Assembly: GCA_945834965.1 (NCBI GenBank)
Contig: CAMAHZ010000081.1
Span: forward strand, 1-6,179
Length of the DNA: 6,179 nucleotides
From: an uncultured Clostridia bacterium
Lineage (GTDB): Bacteria; Bacillota; Clostridia; Christensenellales; Borkfalkiaceae
Direction of reading: 5' to 3'
The notes below the pieces were generated by a model. The model was given only the letters and a program-made list of their open reading frames with translations. It made no database searches and was not told the origin of the DNA. The translations under genes were made by a program, and so were the position numbers. This document shows, one piece after another, positions 1-5,853 of this stretch (position 1 is the first letter of the stretch; each line of letters opens with the position of its first letter).

Positions 1-24
1 TGTTTATAATAACTAAAATTAATA

Positions 25-72
25 TACTATGTCACACATAAACGCCTGATTTATGTACTATGTGACGCATAA
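25..72. repeat. Two tandem copies of a 17-bp repeat, each with dyad symmetry (possible operator pair)
   Basis: Two copies of a 17-bp sequence lie at 25-41 and 56-72 in the same orientation and match at 15 of 17 positions. Each contains a 13-bp dyad: TATGTcacACATA at 28-40 (perfect 5-bp arms) and TATGTgacGCATA at 59-71 (4 of 5 arm bases pair). Their centres are 31 bp apart, close to three helical turns, so two bound protein dimers would face the same side of the DNA. A further TATGT at 52-56 also pairs with ACATA at 36-40, making a 7-bp stem (36-42 with 50-56) around a 7-nt loop. The repeats end about 63 bp before the phosphoesterase -35 box. This layout fits a regulator binding site, possibly for that gene or for a divergent gene outside the window. 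No regulator is visible, so the role is inferred. Confidence 0.5.
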
Positions 73-134
73 TTAAGTAGTTTTAAGTCTATTTTAACAA
101 AATTTCTTAAAAAACCTAAATCGCTTTAAAATGC

Positions 135-163
135 TTTAAATTGCCGCTATTTAGTGATATAAT
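135..163 (+). promoter_or_regulatory. Predicted promoter of the metallophosphoesterase gene (extended -10)
   Basis: A consensus TATAAT box lies at 158-163, with an extended -10 TG at 155-156. A TTTAAA -35-like box (4 of 6 matches to TTGACA) lies at 135-140, leaving the optimal 17-bp spacer. The -35 box is the end of the second of two GCTTTAAA copies (123-130 and 133-140), spaced exactly 10 bp apart. A start site about seven bases after the -10 box falls at about 169-171, on the ATG of the next gene at 170. Confidence 0.7.
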
Positions 164-169
164 GGTGCT

Positions 170-865
170 ATGAAGATTTATTCGATTAGCGATTTACATC
201 TTTCTTTTTCAACTCAAAAGCCTATGGATATTTTCGGCGTTGAATGGGAAGGTCATTTTAATAAAATCGTTGCCGACTGGAATAAAAAAGTTACGGACGA
301 AGATATCGTTCTGTTGTGCGGCGATACAAGCTGGGGGACTTGCCTTGACGAAGGGTTAGTCGATTTAAAAATGTTACAGCCGCTCAAGGGCAAAAAGGTC
401 TTTATCAGGGGCAATCACGATTTTTGGTGGAACGGAATTTCAAAGCTTCGTGCCGTCGCCCCCGACGATACTTTTTTCTTTTTGCAAAACGACTGCGTTA
501 AATTCGGAAACGTAATAATTTGCGGTTCTCGCGGGTGGACGTGCCCCGGCAGCGCCGATTATACCGAGCAGGACTATAAACTCTATTTAAGGGAATCGGA
601 AAGATTTAAGCTCTGTTTTAAGTCGGTTGAAAAAATAAGGGAAGAAGGCGATACTTTAATTGCGCTTATACATTATCCGCCTATGAGTCCAAAGCTTTCG
701 GATACGCTTTTTACCGATATGTTTAAGGAAAATAATGTGGACAAGGTCGTGTTCGGTCATATTCACGGTCAGGCGTATTTTCCCTTCCGCACCGTAAAAG
801 ACGGAATAGAATATATTTTGACTTCTTGCGATAAAGTCGGTTTTACCTTACAGACGATAATTTAG
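170..865 (+). CDS. Calcineurin-like metallophosphoesterase, predicted phosphohydrolase of unknown substrate
   Basis: This 231-residue protein carries the full set of metal-binding motifs of the calcineurin-like phosphoesterase fold, in order: D8-x-H10 near the N-terminus, G51-D52, G81-N82-H83-D84, H168 in the IHYPP segment, and G196-H-x-H199. These residues normally hold two divalent metals that cleave phosphate mono- or diesters. There is no signal peptide or membrane segment, so it should be cytosolic. It resembles the short stand-alone predicted phosphohydrolases found in many Firmicutes, whose substrate I cannot name. The start at 170 is forced: an in-frame TGA lies at 155-157 and no start codon falls between, while the next ATG (codon 19, at 224) would lose D8 and H10. 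No Shine-Dalgarno site precedes the ATG, and the TATAAT box ends six bases upstream, so translation may be leaderless. The pyr operon that follows has its own promoter, so a shared function is not implied. Confidence 0.9.
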   Translation: MKIYSISDLHLSFSTQKPMDIFGVEWEGHFNKIVADWNKKVTDEDIVLLCGDTSWGTCLDEGLVDLKMLQPLKGKKVFIRGNHDFWWNGISKLRAVAPDDTFFFLQNDCVKFGNVIICGSRGWTCPGSADYTEQDYKLYLRESERFKLCFKSVEKIREEGDTLIALIHYPPMSPKLSDTLFTDMFKENNVDKVVFGHIHGQAYFPFRTVKDGIEYILTSCDKVGFTLQTII

Positions 866-867
866 CG

Positions 868-890
868 TTTTGCCTTCAAATTCGGTAAAA
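868..890 (+). terminator. Weak hairpin after the phosphoesterase gene, possible inefficient terminator
   Basis: TTTTGCC (868-874) can pair with GGTAAAA (884-890) through seven pairs, one of them G-U, around a 9-nt loop. An AT-rich stretch with several T runs follows (891-910). The stem begins three bases after the phosphoesterase stop codon, which is where a terminator would be expected. It has only two G-C pairs, so it is weak, and readthrough into pyrB is possible. Confidence 0.25.
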
Positions 891-916
891 TATTTATATT
901 TTATTTTGTTTATCCC

Positions 917-945
917 TTTACAATATTTTTTTGGTGTGTTATACT
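917..945 (+). promoter_or_regulatory. Predicted promoter of the pyr operon (extended -10)
   Basis: TTTACA at 917-922 matches the -35 consensus at 5 of 6 positions, and TATACT at 940-945 matches the -10 consensus at 5 of 6. The spacer is exactly 17 bp, and TG at 937-938 makes an extended -10. Transcription should start near 951-953, giving an untranslated leader of about 26 nt before pyrB. This is the only strong promoter I see ahead of the operon. It implies that the pyr genes can be expressed independently of the phosphoesterase gene. Confidence 0.75.
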
Positions 946-947
946 CA

Positions 948-962
948 TTTAAGTAACTTAAA
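948..962. promoter_or_regulatory. Perfect 15-bp palindrome over the pyrB start site, candidate operator
   Basis: TTTAAGTAACTTAAA has two perfect 7-bp arms (948-954 and 956-962) around a single central A. It begins two bases after the -10 box, spans the predicted transcription start, and abuts the AAGG of the pyrB ribosome binding site. Part of it would not be transcribed, so a DNA-binding repressor site is more likely than an RNA hairpin. The regulator is unknown, and chance is possible in such AT-rich DNA. Confidence 0.4.
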
Positions 963-977
963 GGCGAATATTTACGT

Positions 978-1910
978 ATGCTTAAATCAAAAGATTTGTT
1001 GGGTTTGAGAGATATATCGGCTGAAGAAATTTGCCTTATTCTCGATACCGCAGAAGAAATGAAGAACCATTTGAGAAAGAGTGAAAAGAGTTTTGACCTT
1101 TTAAAGGGCAAAACTTTGGTCACTCTTTTCTATGAAAATAGCACGAGAACGAGAACTTCTTTCGAGCTTGCGGGCAAGTATCTCGGCGCAACCGAAATTA
1201 ATATTGCCGCCGCAACGAGCTCCGTGCAAAAGGGCGAGACGCTTATCGATACGGGTAAGACCATTCAGGCGTTAAAGACCGACTTTATCGCAATACGTCA
1301 CCCTATGGGCGGTGCGCCCGCCCTGCTTGCAAAAACCGTAAACTGCTCGATAATAAACGGCGGCGACGGCATGAACGAGCATCCTACTCAGGCGCTATTA
1401 GATATGTTGTCTATTAGGGAGCATTTCGGCTCGTTAAAGGGCTTAAAGGTTGCAATTTTGGGCGACATAAAGCACTCAAGGGTAGCAAAGTCAAATCTTT
1501 TCGGCTTGACCAAAATGGGTGCGGAAGTGTGGATACACGCACCTAAAACGCTTATTCCAAAGGGGTTTGACGAGTTGGGCGCGCATATCGCTTCGTCAAG
1601 AGAAGAATGCGTTGAAGGCGCGCACGCCGTTATGGGGCTTAGAATTCAGCTTGAAAGGCAGTCGGGCGGTTTGTTCCCTTCGCTTTCCGAGTATTCGCGT
1701 TTCTACGGCATAAACCCGTCGCTTATGAAATATGCGGATAAAAACGCGATTATCGTGCATCCCGGTCCCGTAAACCGCGGGGTAGAGCTTACGCCTTCGC
1801 TTATCGACGGCGAAACGAGCCGCATAGAGGACCAGGTTACGAGCGGTCTTTCGGTAAGAATGGCGGTATTAAAACTGCTTAACGAGTACAGGGAGAAAAA
1901 TTCATTATGA
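978..1910 (+). CDS. pyrB: Aspartate carbamoyltransferase catalytic subunit
   Basis: PyrB condenses carbamoyl phosphate with L-aspartate to give N-carbamoyl-L-aspartate, the first committed step of pyrimidine synthesis. At 310 residues it has the usual length. Visible motifs are the carbamoyl-phosphate site S55-T-R-T-R59, the loop S81-S-V-Q-K85-G-E that reaches in from a neighbouring subunit, R107-H-P, H135-P-T-Q-A-L-L-D142, the aspartate-site motif R222-I-Q-L-E-R227, and H261-P-G-P-V-N-R-G-V-E270. The last form, and GDIKHSR at 162-168, resemble the Bacillus/Aquifex type rather than E. coli, which reads HPLPR there. No pyrI regulatory gene follows, so UTP/CTP allostery of the E. coli kind is not supported. 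The start at 978 is fixed by an in-frame TAA at 954-956; the AAAGG ribosome site (960-964) is spaced rather far, about 13 nt. The stop overlaps pyrC by 4 nt (ATGA), which suggests translational coupling. Confidence 0.97.
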   Translation: MLKSKDLLGLRDISAEEICLILDTAEEMKNHLRKSEKSFDLLKGKTLVTLFYENSTRTRTSFELAGKYLGATEINIAAATSSVQKGETLIDTGKTIQALKTDFIAIRHPMGGAPALLAKTVNCSIINGGDGMNEHPTQALLDMLSIREHFGSLKGLKVAILGDIKHSRVAKSNLFGLTKMGAEVWIHAPKTLIPKGFDELGAHIASSREECVEGAHAVMGLRIQLERQSGGLFPSLSEYSRFYGINPSLMKYADKNAIIVHPGPVNRGVELTPSLIDGETSRIEDQVTSGLSVRMAVLKLLNEYREKNSL

Positions 1911-3184
1911 AAACGTTAATTAAAGGCGGCGAAGTCGTTTTATTAGACGGCGTTAAAAAGTGCGATTTGCTTTTAGAAGACGACAAAATTGCAGAACTTG
2001 CAGAAAAAATCGATTGCACAGACGCCGATAAAATAATAGATGCGAGCGGTAAGACGGTTATTCCCGGCATTATCGATATGCACGTTCATTTGAGAGAACC
2101 CGGCTTTGAAGGCAAAGAAGATATAGAAAGCGGCTCTAAAGCGGCGGTTGCAGGCGGCGTTACGCAAGTCTGCTGTATGCCTAACACCAACCCCGTATGC
2201 GATAACGCAGTCGTCGTTAAATATATCAAGACGAGAGAAAAGGAAGTCAACCTTTGCAAAATCAACCCTATCGGCGCTATAACTAAGGGCGAACAGGGCG
2301 AAAGCCTTGCCGATATCGGCAAAATGGCAAAGGAAGGAGCGGTTGCGATTTCAGACGACGGCAGGTCGGTTATGAATTCGCTTATTATGCGGCTTGGTAT
2401 GGAATACGCAAGCGGCTTTAACTTAAAGTGCCTTTGCCATTGCGAAGATATTGCGCTCGTTGACGGCGGCGTCGTAAACGAAGGAAAGAACTCAACGCTT
2501 ACGGGGCTTAAGGGCAGTCCCCGCGCGGCTGAAGATATTATGATTGCAAGGGATATCTCGCTTGCAGAGAGCTTAGACGTGCCCGTTCATATATGCCACG
2601 TTTCAACGTACAGCGGCGTGGATATTATCCGTTCCGCAAAGAAAAGGGGCGTTAAGGTAACTGCGGAAACCTGTCCCCATTACTTTATATTGACCGACGA
2701 TATCATTACGAACTTCGATACGTTTACAAAAGTCAATCCCCCCGTAAGGGAAGAGAAGGACAGGCTTGCGATAATCGAAGGTCTTAAGGACGGTACGCTC
2801 GATTGCATTGTAACCGATCACGCGCCCCATTCTCAAAAGGATAAAGAAGTTGAGTACAACCTTGCCGCATTCGGTATGAGCGGAATTGAAACGAGCTTTG
2901 CTCTTTCATATACCTATCTCGTAAAGTCCGGCATTATGAGCTTGAACGAGCTTATGAAACTTATGGCTTATAACCCTGCAAAGACGCTCTCTCTTGCAGG
3001 CGGCGAAATTAAGGCGGGAGAAGTTGCCGACCTTGCTATCGTCGACTTGAACGCTAAATACGTAATCGACGGTAAAAAGTTTATTTCAAAGGGTAAAAAC
3101 ACGCCTTTCAACGGCTATGAAGTGTACGGCAAAGTATGTGCAACTATCGTTGACGGCGAAGTAAAATATGAAAACGCCGACTAA
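1907..3184 (+). CDS. pyrC: Dihydroorotase, class I, zinc-dependent
   Basis: PyrC reversibly cyclises N-carbamoyl-L-aspartate to L-dihydroorotate in the cytosol. It is a 425-residue amidohydrolase of the long class I type. The metal and catalytic residues are all present: H59-V-H61-L-R-E-P-G, D151 in ISDDGRS, H178 in CHCED, H231 in CHVST, and D304 in TDHAPH. As I recall the Bacillus anthracis enzyme, these numbers coincide with its metal ligands and catalytic aspartate, which points to an active enzyme rather than an inactive homologue of the kind some ATCase complexes carry. The start ATG at 1907 overlaps the pyrB stop by 4 nt and has an AGGGAG ribosome site at 1890-1895, 11 nt upstream. Hydantoinase and allantoinase share the fold, but the motif set and operon position make dihydroorotase the clear choice. 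Confidence 0.97.
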   Translation: MKTLIKGGEVVLLDGVKKCDLLLEDDKIAELAEKIDCTDADKIIDASGKTVIPGIIDMHVHLREPGFEGKEDIESGSKAAVAGGVTQVCCMPNTNPVCDNAVVVKYIKTREKEVNLCKINPIGAITKGEQGESLADIGKMAKEGAVAISDDGRSVMNSLIMRLGMEYASGFNLKCLCHCEDIALVDGGVVNEGKNSTLTGLKGSPRAAEDIMIARDISLAESLDVPVHICHVSTYSGVDIIRSAKKRGVKVTAETCPHYFILTDDIITNFDTFTKVNPPVREEKDRLAIIEGLKDGTLDCIVTDHAPHSQKDKEVEYNLAAFGMSGIETSFALSYTYLVKSGIMSLNELMKLMAYNPAKTLSLAGGEIKAGEVADLAIVDLNAKYVIDGKKFISKGKNTPFNGYEVYGKVCATIVDGEVKYENAD

Positions 3185-3192
3185 ATTTCGGC
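3176..3192 (+). other. Small hairpin over the pyrC stop codon, in the only sizeable gap of the operon
   Basis: GCCGA (3176-3180) pairs perfectly with TCGGC (3188-3192) around a 7-nt loop that contains the pyrC TAA stop. No T run follows, so it is not a standard intrinsic terminator. It could slow ribosomes, mark an RNA-processing site or mean nothing. The rest of the gap to pyrF (3193-3251) is AT-rich. A poor promoter-like pair there (TTGAAA at 3196-3201 and TAACAT at 3220-3225, 18-bp spacer) is too weak to call. Confidence 0.3.
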
Positions 3193-3238
3193 AGATTGAA
3201 AACTTATAAAACCTATATTTAACATTTGAAATCATAGT

Positions 3239-3243
3239 GAGGG
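3239..3243 (+). promoter_or_regulatory. Ribosome binding site that decides the pyrF start
   Basis: GAGGG at 3239-3243 is the only good Shine-Dalgarno match ahead of pyrF. It lies 8 nt before the ATG at 3252, which is optimal. It is only 2 nt before the ATG at 3246, and it overlaps the GTG at 3237, so neither of those could use it. Confidence 0.75.
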
Positions 3244-3251
3244 AAATGAAA

Positions 3252-4166
3252 ATGATTGACCATTTAATTGACAAAATTATCGAAATGCAAAATCCTACCT
3301 GCGTTGGGCTTGATACCGATTTTTCCTATCTTCCCGACGAAATGCGTAGCGGTATGGCGACCTTTGAAGGCGTTGTAGAGCAGATTATCGAATACAATAT
3401 GAACATTATCGATAAGGTATGCGATATCGTTCCCGCCGTAAAGGTGCAGGTTGCCTATTACGAGCAGTACGGCTTTGAAGGCTTAAGGGCTTTCAACTAC
3501 ACCGTAAACTACGCAAGGGGCAGGGATATGGTTGTTATTGCAGACTGCAAGCGCAACGATATCGGCTCTACCGCAAAGTGTTATTCAACCGCATTCTTGG
3601 GTCAGACGGACGTAAACGGTAAGAAGATTAGCGCATTCCCTTGCGATATGCTTACGGTAAACGGATATCTCGGCACGGACGGCATTGCGCCTTTTATCGA
3701 AGATATCAAGGCTAACGATAAGGGCATTTTCGTTCTCGTTAAAACTTCTAACCCGTCGAGCGGCGAGTTGCAGAATTTAAAGCTTGAAAGCGGCGAATAC
3801 CTTTACGAGCGTATGGGCGCTTTAGTTGCAGAGTGGGGTAAGGACTGTATCGGCAAATACGGCTATTCTGACGTTGGCGCGGTAGTCGGCGCAACCCACC
3901 CTGAAGAAGCGGCAAGGCTGAGAGAGCAGTTGAAAAACACTTTCTTCCTTATTCCCGGTTACGGTGCGCAGGGCGCTAATGCGGAGATGCTTAAATGCTG
4001 TTTCGATAAAAACGGCTTGGGTGGCATCGTAAACAATTCAAGGGGTATTTTAACTGCGTATAAAAAGCCCCGTTACTCAGGTATGGGCTATGCAGAAGCG
4101 GCAAGGGCGGCTTGCATAGATATGCAGGAAGATTTATCAAAGACAATAGGTAAAATGGGTAAATGA
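3252..4166 (+). CDS. pyrF: Orotidine 5'-phosphate decarboxylase, type 2 (long) subfamily
   Basis: PyrF decarboxylates OMP to UMP, the final step of the pathway, without cofactors. From the chosen start it has 304 residues, longer than the roughly 230-240 of the E. coli/Bacillus type and typical of the second bacterial subfamily. The catalytic signature D98-C-K100-R-N-D103-I-G-S-T is intact and supplies the Asp-Lys-Asp charge network. Other family segments are VGLDTD at 18-23, PAVKVQ at 61-66, TSNPSSGE at 165-172, and the phosphate-binding IPGYGAQG at 234-241. I prefer the ATG at 3252 over the in-frame GTG at 3237 or ATG at 3246 because the Shine-Dalgarno GAGGG then has normal spacing. The gene follows pyrC by 67 nt and overlaps pyrK by 4 nt (ATGA). 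Confidence 0.96.
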   Translation: MIDHLIDKIIEMQNPTCVGLDTDFSYLPDEMRSGMATFEGVVEQIIEYNMNIIDKVCDIVPAVKVQVAYYEQYGFEGLRAFNYTVNYARGRDMVVIADCKRNDIGSTAKCYSTAFLGQTDVNGKKISAFPCDMLTVNGYLGTDGIAPFIEDIKANDKGIFVLVKTSNPSSGELQNLKLESGEYLYERMGALVAEWGKDCIGKYGYSDVGAVVGATHPEEAARLREQLKNTFFLIPGYGAQGANAEMLKCCFDKNGLGGIVNNSRGILTAYKKPRYSGMGYAEAARAACIDMQEDLSKTIGKMGK

Positions 4167-4924
4167 AAGAAGTACTTTCAACAGTAAAAAGTTGTTCGCA
4201 AATTGCACAAAACGTCTATTCCTTGACCGTCACCCTGCCTGAAAGCGCAGGCGAGATTAAAGGCGGACAGTTTTTAAATATCGCTACGGGTGATAATTCA
4301 AGGCTTTTAAAGCGTCCCTTCGGTATCGTTAAGGCGGAAGGGTTGGATATAACCGTCTGCTTTCAGGTTAAAGGCGAAGGCACGGTTGCCCTTTCTAAGG
4401 CAAAGCAAGGCGACAAGCTCTCCGTGTTATTGCCCTTGGGCAACGGCTTTAATCTGCCGGAAAACGCAAAAAATATAGTAGTGTTAGGCGGCGGCGTGGG
4501 TATTTTCCCCCTTATTCCCGTAATAGCGACTAACCCCGATAAAAATTTCTATTCGTATATAGGCTTCCGCAACGATAAATGCGTATGCCTTTTAGACGAG
4601 TTTAATAAGAGCAAAAAGCTTACGGTTGTAACCGACGACGGCAGCTACGGTCAAAAGGACAACGCCGTCAACGCATACTTTAAGGATAAGCAAAGCGTAA
4701 AAGCGGATATGATAATAGCCTGCGGTCCGCCCGTAATGTTAAGGGCGTTAAAGGCTAAGCTTAAAGAAGAAAACGATTCTACGCCCTGCCTTGTATCGTT
4801 AGAAGAGCGTATGGGTTGCGGCATAGGCGCTTGCCTTGTATGCGTATGCAAAAAGTCGGACGGCAACAACGCAAGGGTTTGCAAGGACGGACCCGTGTTT
4901 GATATTAACGAGGTAGAACTTTAA
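4163..4924 (+). CDS. pyrK: Dihydroorotate dehydrogenase B, electron transfer subunit (FAD, 2Fe-2S)
   Basis: PyrK partners PyrD in the class 1B dihydroorotate dehydrogenase. It takes electrons from the FMN of PyrD through a 2Fe-2S cluster to its own FAD and then to NAD+. The 253-residue protein shows the ferredoxin-reductase layout: an FAD-binding beta barrel with R51-P-F-G-I (about residues 1-95, ending in PLGNGF), a nucleotide-binding domain with G109-G-G-V-G-I and C187-G-P-P-V-M, and a C-terminal cluster loop with C219-x4-C224-x2-C227-x12-C240. All four cysteine ligands are present, and C229 and C187 are extra. The start overlaps the pyrF stop by 4 nt. Its ribosome site is weak (TAGGT at 4147-4151, about 11 nt away), so translation may depend on coupling to pyrF. 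Relatives such as sulphide dehydrogenase subunit SudB look similar, but adjacency to pyrD settles the call. Confidence 0.96.
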   Translation: MKEVLSTVKSCSQIAQNVYSLTVTLPESAGEIKGGQFLNIATGDNSRLLKRPFGIVKAEGLDITVCFQVKGEGTVALSKAKQGDKLSVLLPLGNGFNLPENAKNIVVLGGGVGIFPLIPVIATNPDKNFYSYIGFRNDKCVCLLDEFNKSKKLTVVTDDGSYGQKDNAVNAYFKDKQSVKADMIIACGPPVMLRALKAKLKEENDSTPCLVSLEERMGCGIGACLVCVCKKSDGNNARVCKDGPVFDINEVEL

Positions 4925-5835
4925 TGGCAAATTTAAGCGTAAATATTTGCGGCGTAAGCTTTAAAAACCCCGTTATTGCTGCAAGCGGAACGTACGGTTT
5001 CGGTAGAGAATTTAACGAAGTTTACGATATTAGCTGTATCGGCGGTATATCGACGAAGGGCATGACCAATCTGCCCCGTTTAGGAAATAAAGTCCCCAGG
5101 ATTGCAGAAGGTAACAGCGTAATTTTAAACGCAGTCGGTCTGCAAAACCCCGGGGTTGAACATTTTATTAAATATGATTTACCCTTCTTAAAGGAAAAGG
5201 GGATAGTCATAATCGCCAACGTTGCAGGCAGTACTTTGGAAGATTACGGCAAAATCTGCGCTACGCTTGACGGGCTTGTGGATATGGTTGAACTCAACAT
5301 CTCCTGCCCCAACGTTAGGGCAGGCGGTATGGCGCTTGGAATAAAACCTGCAAATATCGAAGAAGTTACTTCGCTTGCAAAGAGCAACCTTAAAAAGACG
5401 CCGTTAATCGTCAAGCTCTCGCCCAACGTTGAAAGTATTACAATCAACGCACAGGCGGCAGAAAGGGGCGGTGCGGACTGCGTTTCGCTCGTAAACACCT
5501 TTACGGGTATGGTTATAGACCTTGAGAAGAGAAAGCCCGTAATCGCAAACAACACGGGCGGAGTATCAGGCGCAGGCATTAAGCCCATTGCGCTTAAAAT
5601 GGTGTACGAAGCGGCGCACGCCGTCAAAATACCCGTAATCGGTATGGGCGGCATTATGACGGGTAGGGACGCCTTAGAGTTTATGTGCGCAGGCGCAAAG
5701 GCGGTTCAGGTCGGCACGGCAAACTTTGCCGACGTAAACGCAATGCCCAGAATAATTAAGGAAATGGACGAGTGGCTTAACGCCCACGATATAAAAGACG
5801 TCAACGAAATAGTTGATACTCTAAAGTTAAACTAA
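4924..5835 (+). CDS. pyrD: Dihydroorotate dehydrogenase B, catalytic FMN subunit
   Basis: This is the catalytic subunit that oxidises dihydroorotate to orotate on FMN. It has 303 residues and no N-terminal membrane-anchoring extension, so it is class 1 and cytosolic rather than the quinone-linked class 2 enzyme. The class 1 active-site base is cysteine, seen here as C128 in NISCPNV (class 2 uses serine). Other motifs are ASGTYGFG (20-27), the FMN-contacting TKG (44-46), LNAVGLQNPG (68-77), K164 in VKLSPNV, a GGVSG-type phosphate-binding loop, GMGGI, and QVGTANF near the C-terminus. The pyrK gene directly upstream, joined by a 1-nt TAATG overlap, identifies subclass 1B, with NAD+ as acceptor. 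The ribosome site GAGGT (4910-4914) lies inside the pyrK coding end, 9 nt from the start. The gene is sometimes named pyrDB. Confidence 0.97.
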   Translation: MANLSVNICGVSFKNPVIAASGTYGFGREFNEVYDISCIGGISTKGMTNLPRLGNKVPRIAEGNSVILNAVGLQNPGVEHFIKYDLPFLKEKGIVIIANVAGSTLEDYGKICATLDGLVDMVELNISCPNVRAGGMALGIKPANIEEVTSLAKSNLKKTPLIVKLSPNVESITINAQAAERGGADCVSLVNTFTGMVIDLEKRKPVIANNTGGVSGAGIKPIALKMVYEAAHAVKIPVIGMGGIMTGRDALEFMCAGAKAVQVGTANFADVNAMPRIIKEMDEWLNAHDIKDVNEIVDTLKLN

Positions 5836-5853
5836 CGGGAGAAGAAAGAAAAA

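Noticed and set aside
32..65. CRP/FNR-type site from TCACA at 32-36 and TGTGA at 61-65
   Set aside because: The half-sites face outward and are about 24 bp apart, whereas the CRP/FNR consensus needs TGTGA-N6-TCACA.
940..955. UTP-sensitive reiterative transcription, as at E. coli pyrBI, using the CATTTAAG segment
   Set aside because: The A before the T run is only two bases after the -10 box, too close to be the start site. The likely start at 951-953 is AAG, with no U run to slip on.
848..1123. 91-codon open frame on the minus strand crossing the pyrB promoter region
   Set aside because: Its 5' half is antisense to conserved pyrB coding sequence and the rest is AT-rich intergenic DNA. No recognisable domain is seen, and it runs across the best promoter in the window.
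1519..1713. 64-codon + strand open frame inside pyrB
   Set aside because: It is an alternative frame within conserved pyrB sequence, with basic, low-information translation and no ribosome site noted.
3196..3225. Possible internal promoter ahead of pyrF (TTGAAA, 18-bp spacer, TAACAT)
   Set aside because: The -10 match is poor (4 of 6), the spacer is not ideal and there is no extended -10, unlike the two strong promoters elsewhere in the window.
3237..3251. GTG at 3237 or ATG at 3246 as the pyrF start
   Set aside because: The GTG has no upstream Shine-Dalgarno site and the ATG at 3246 is only 2 nt from GAGGG. The ATG at 3252 has normal spacing and gives the usual family N-terminus.
5244..5654. 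136-codon open frame on the minus strand
   Set aside because: It lies wholly inside pyrD and its composition mirrors pyrD codon use. It shows no motifs and no sign of its own promoter.
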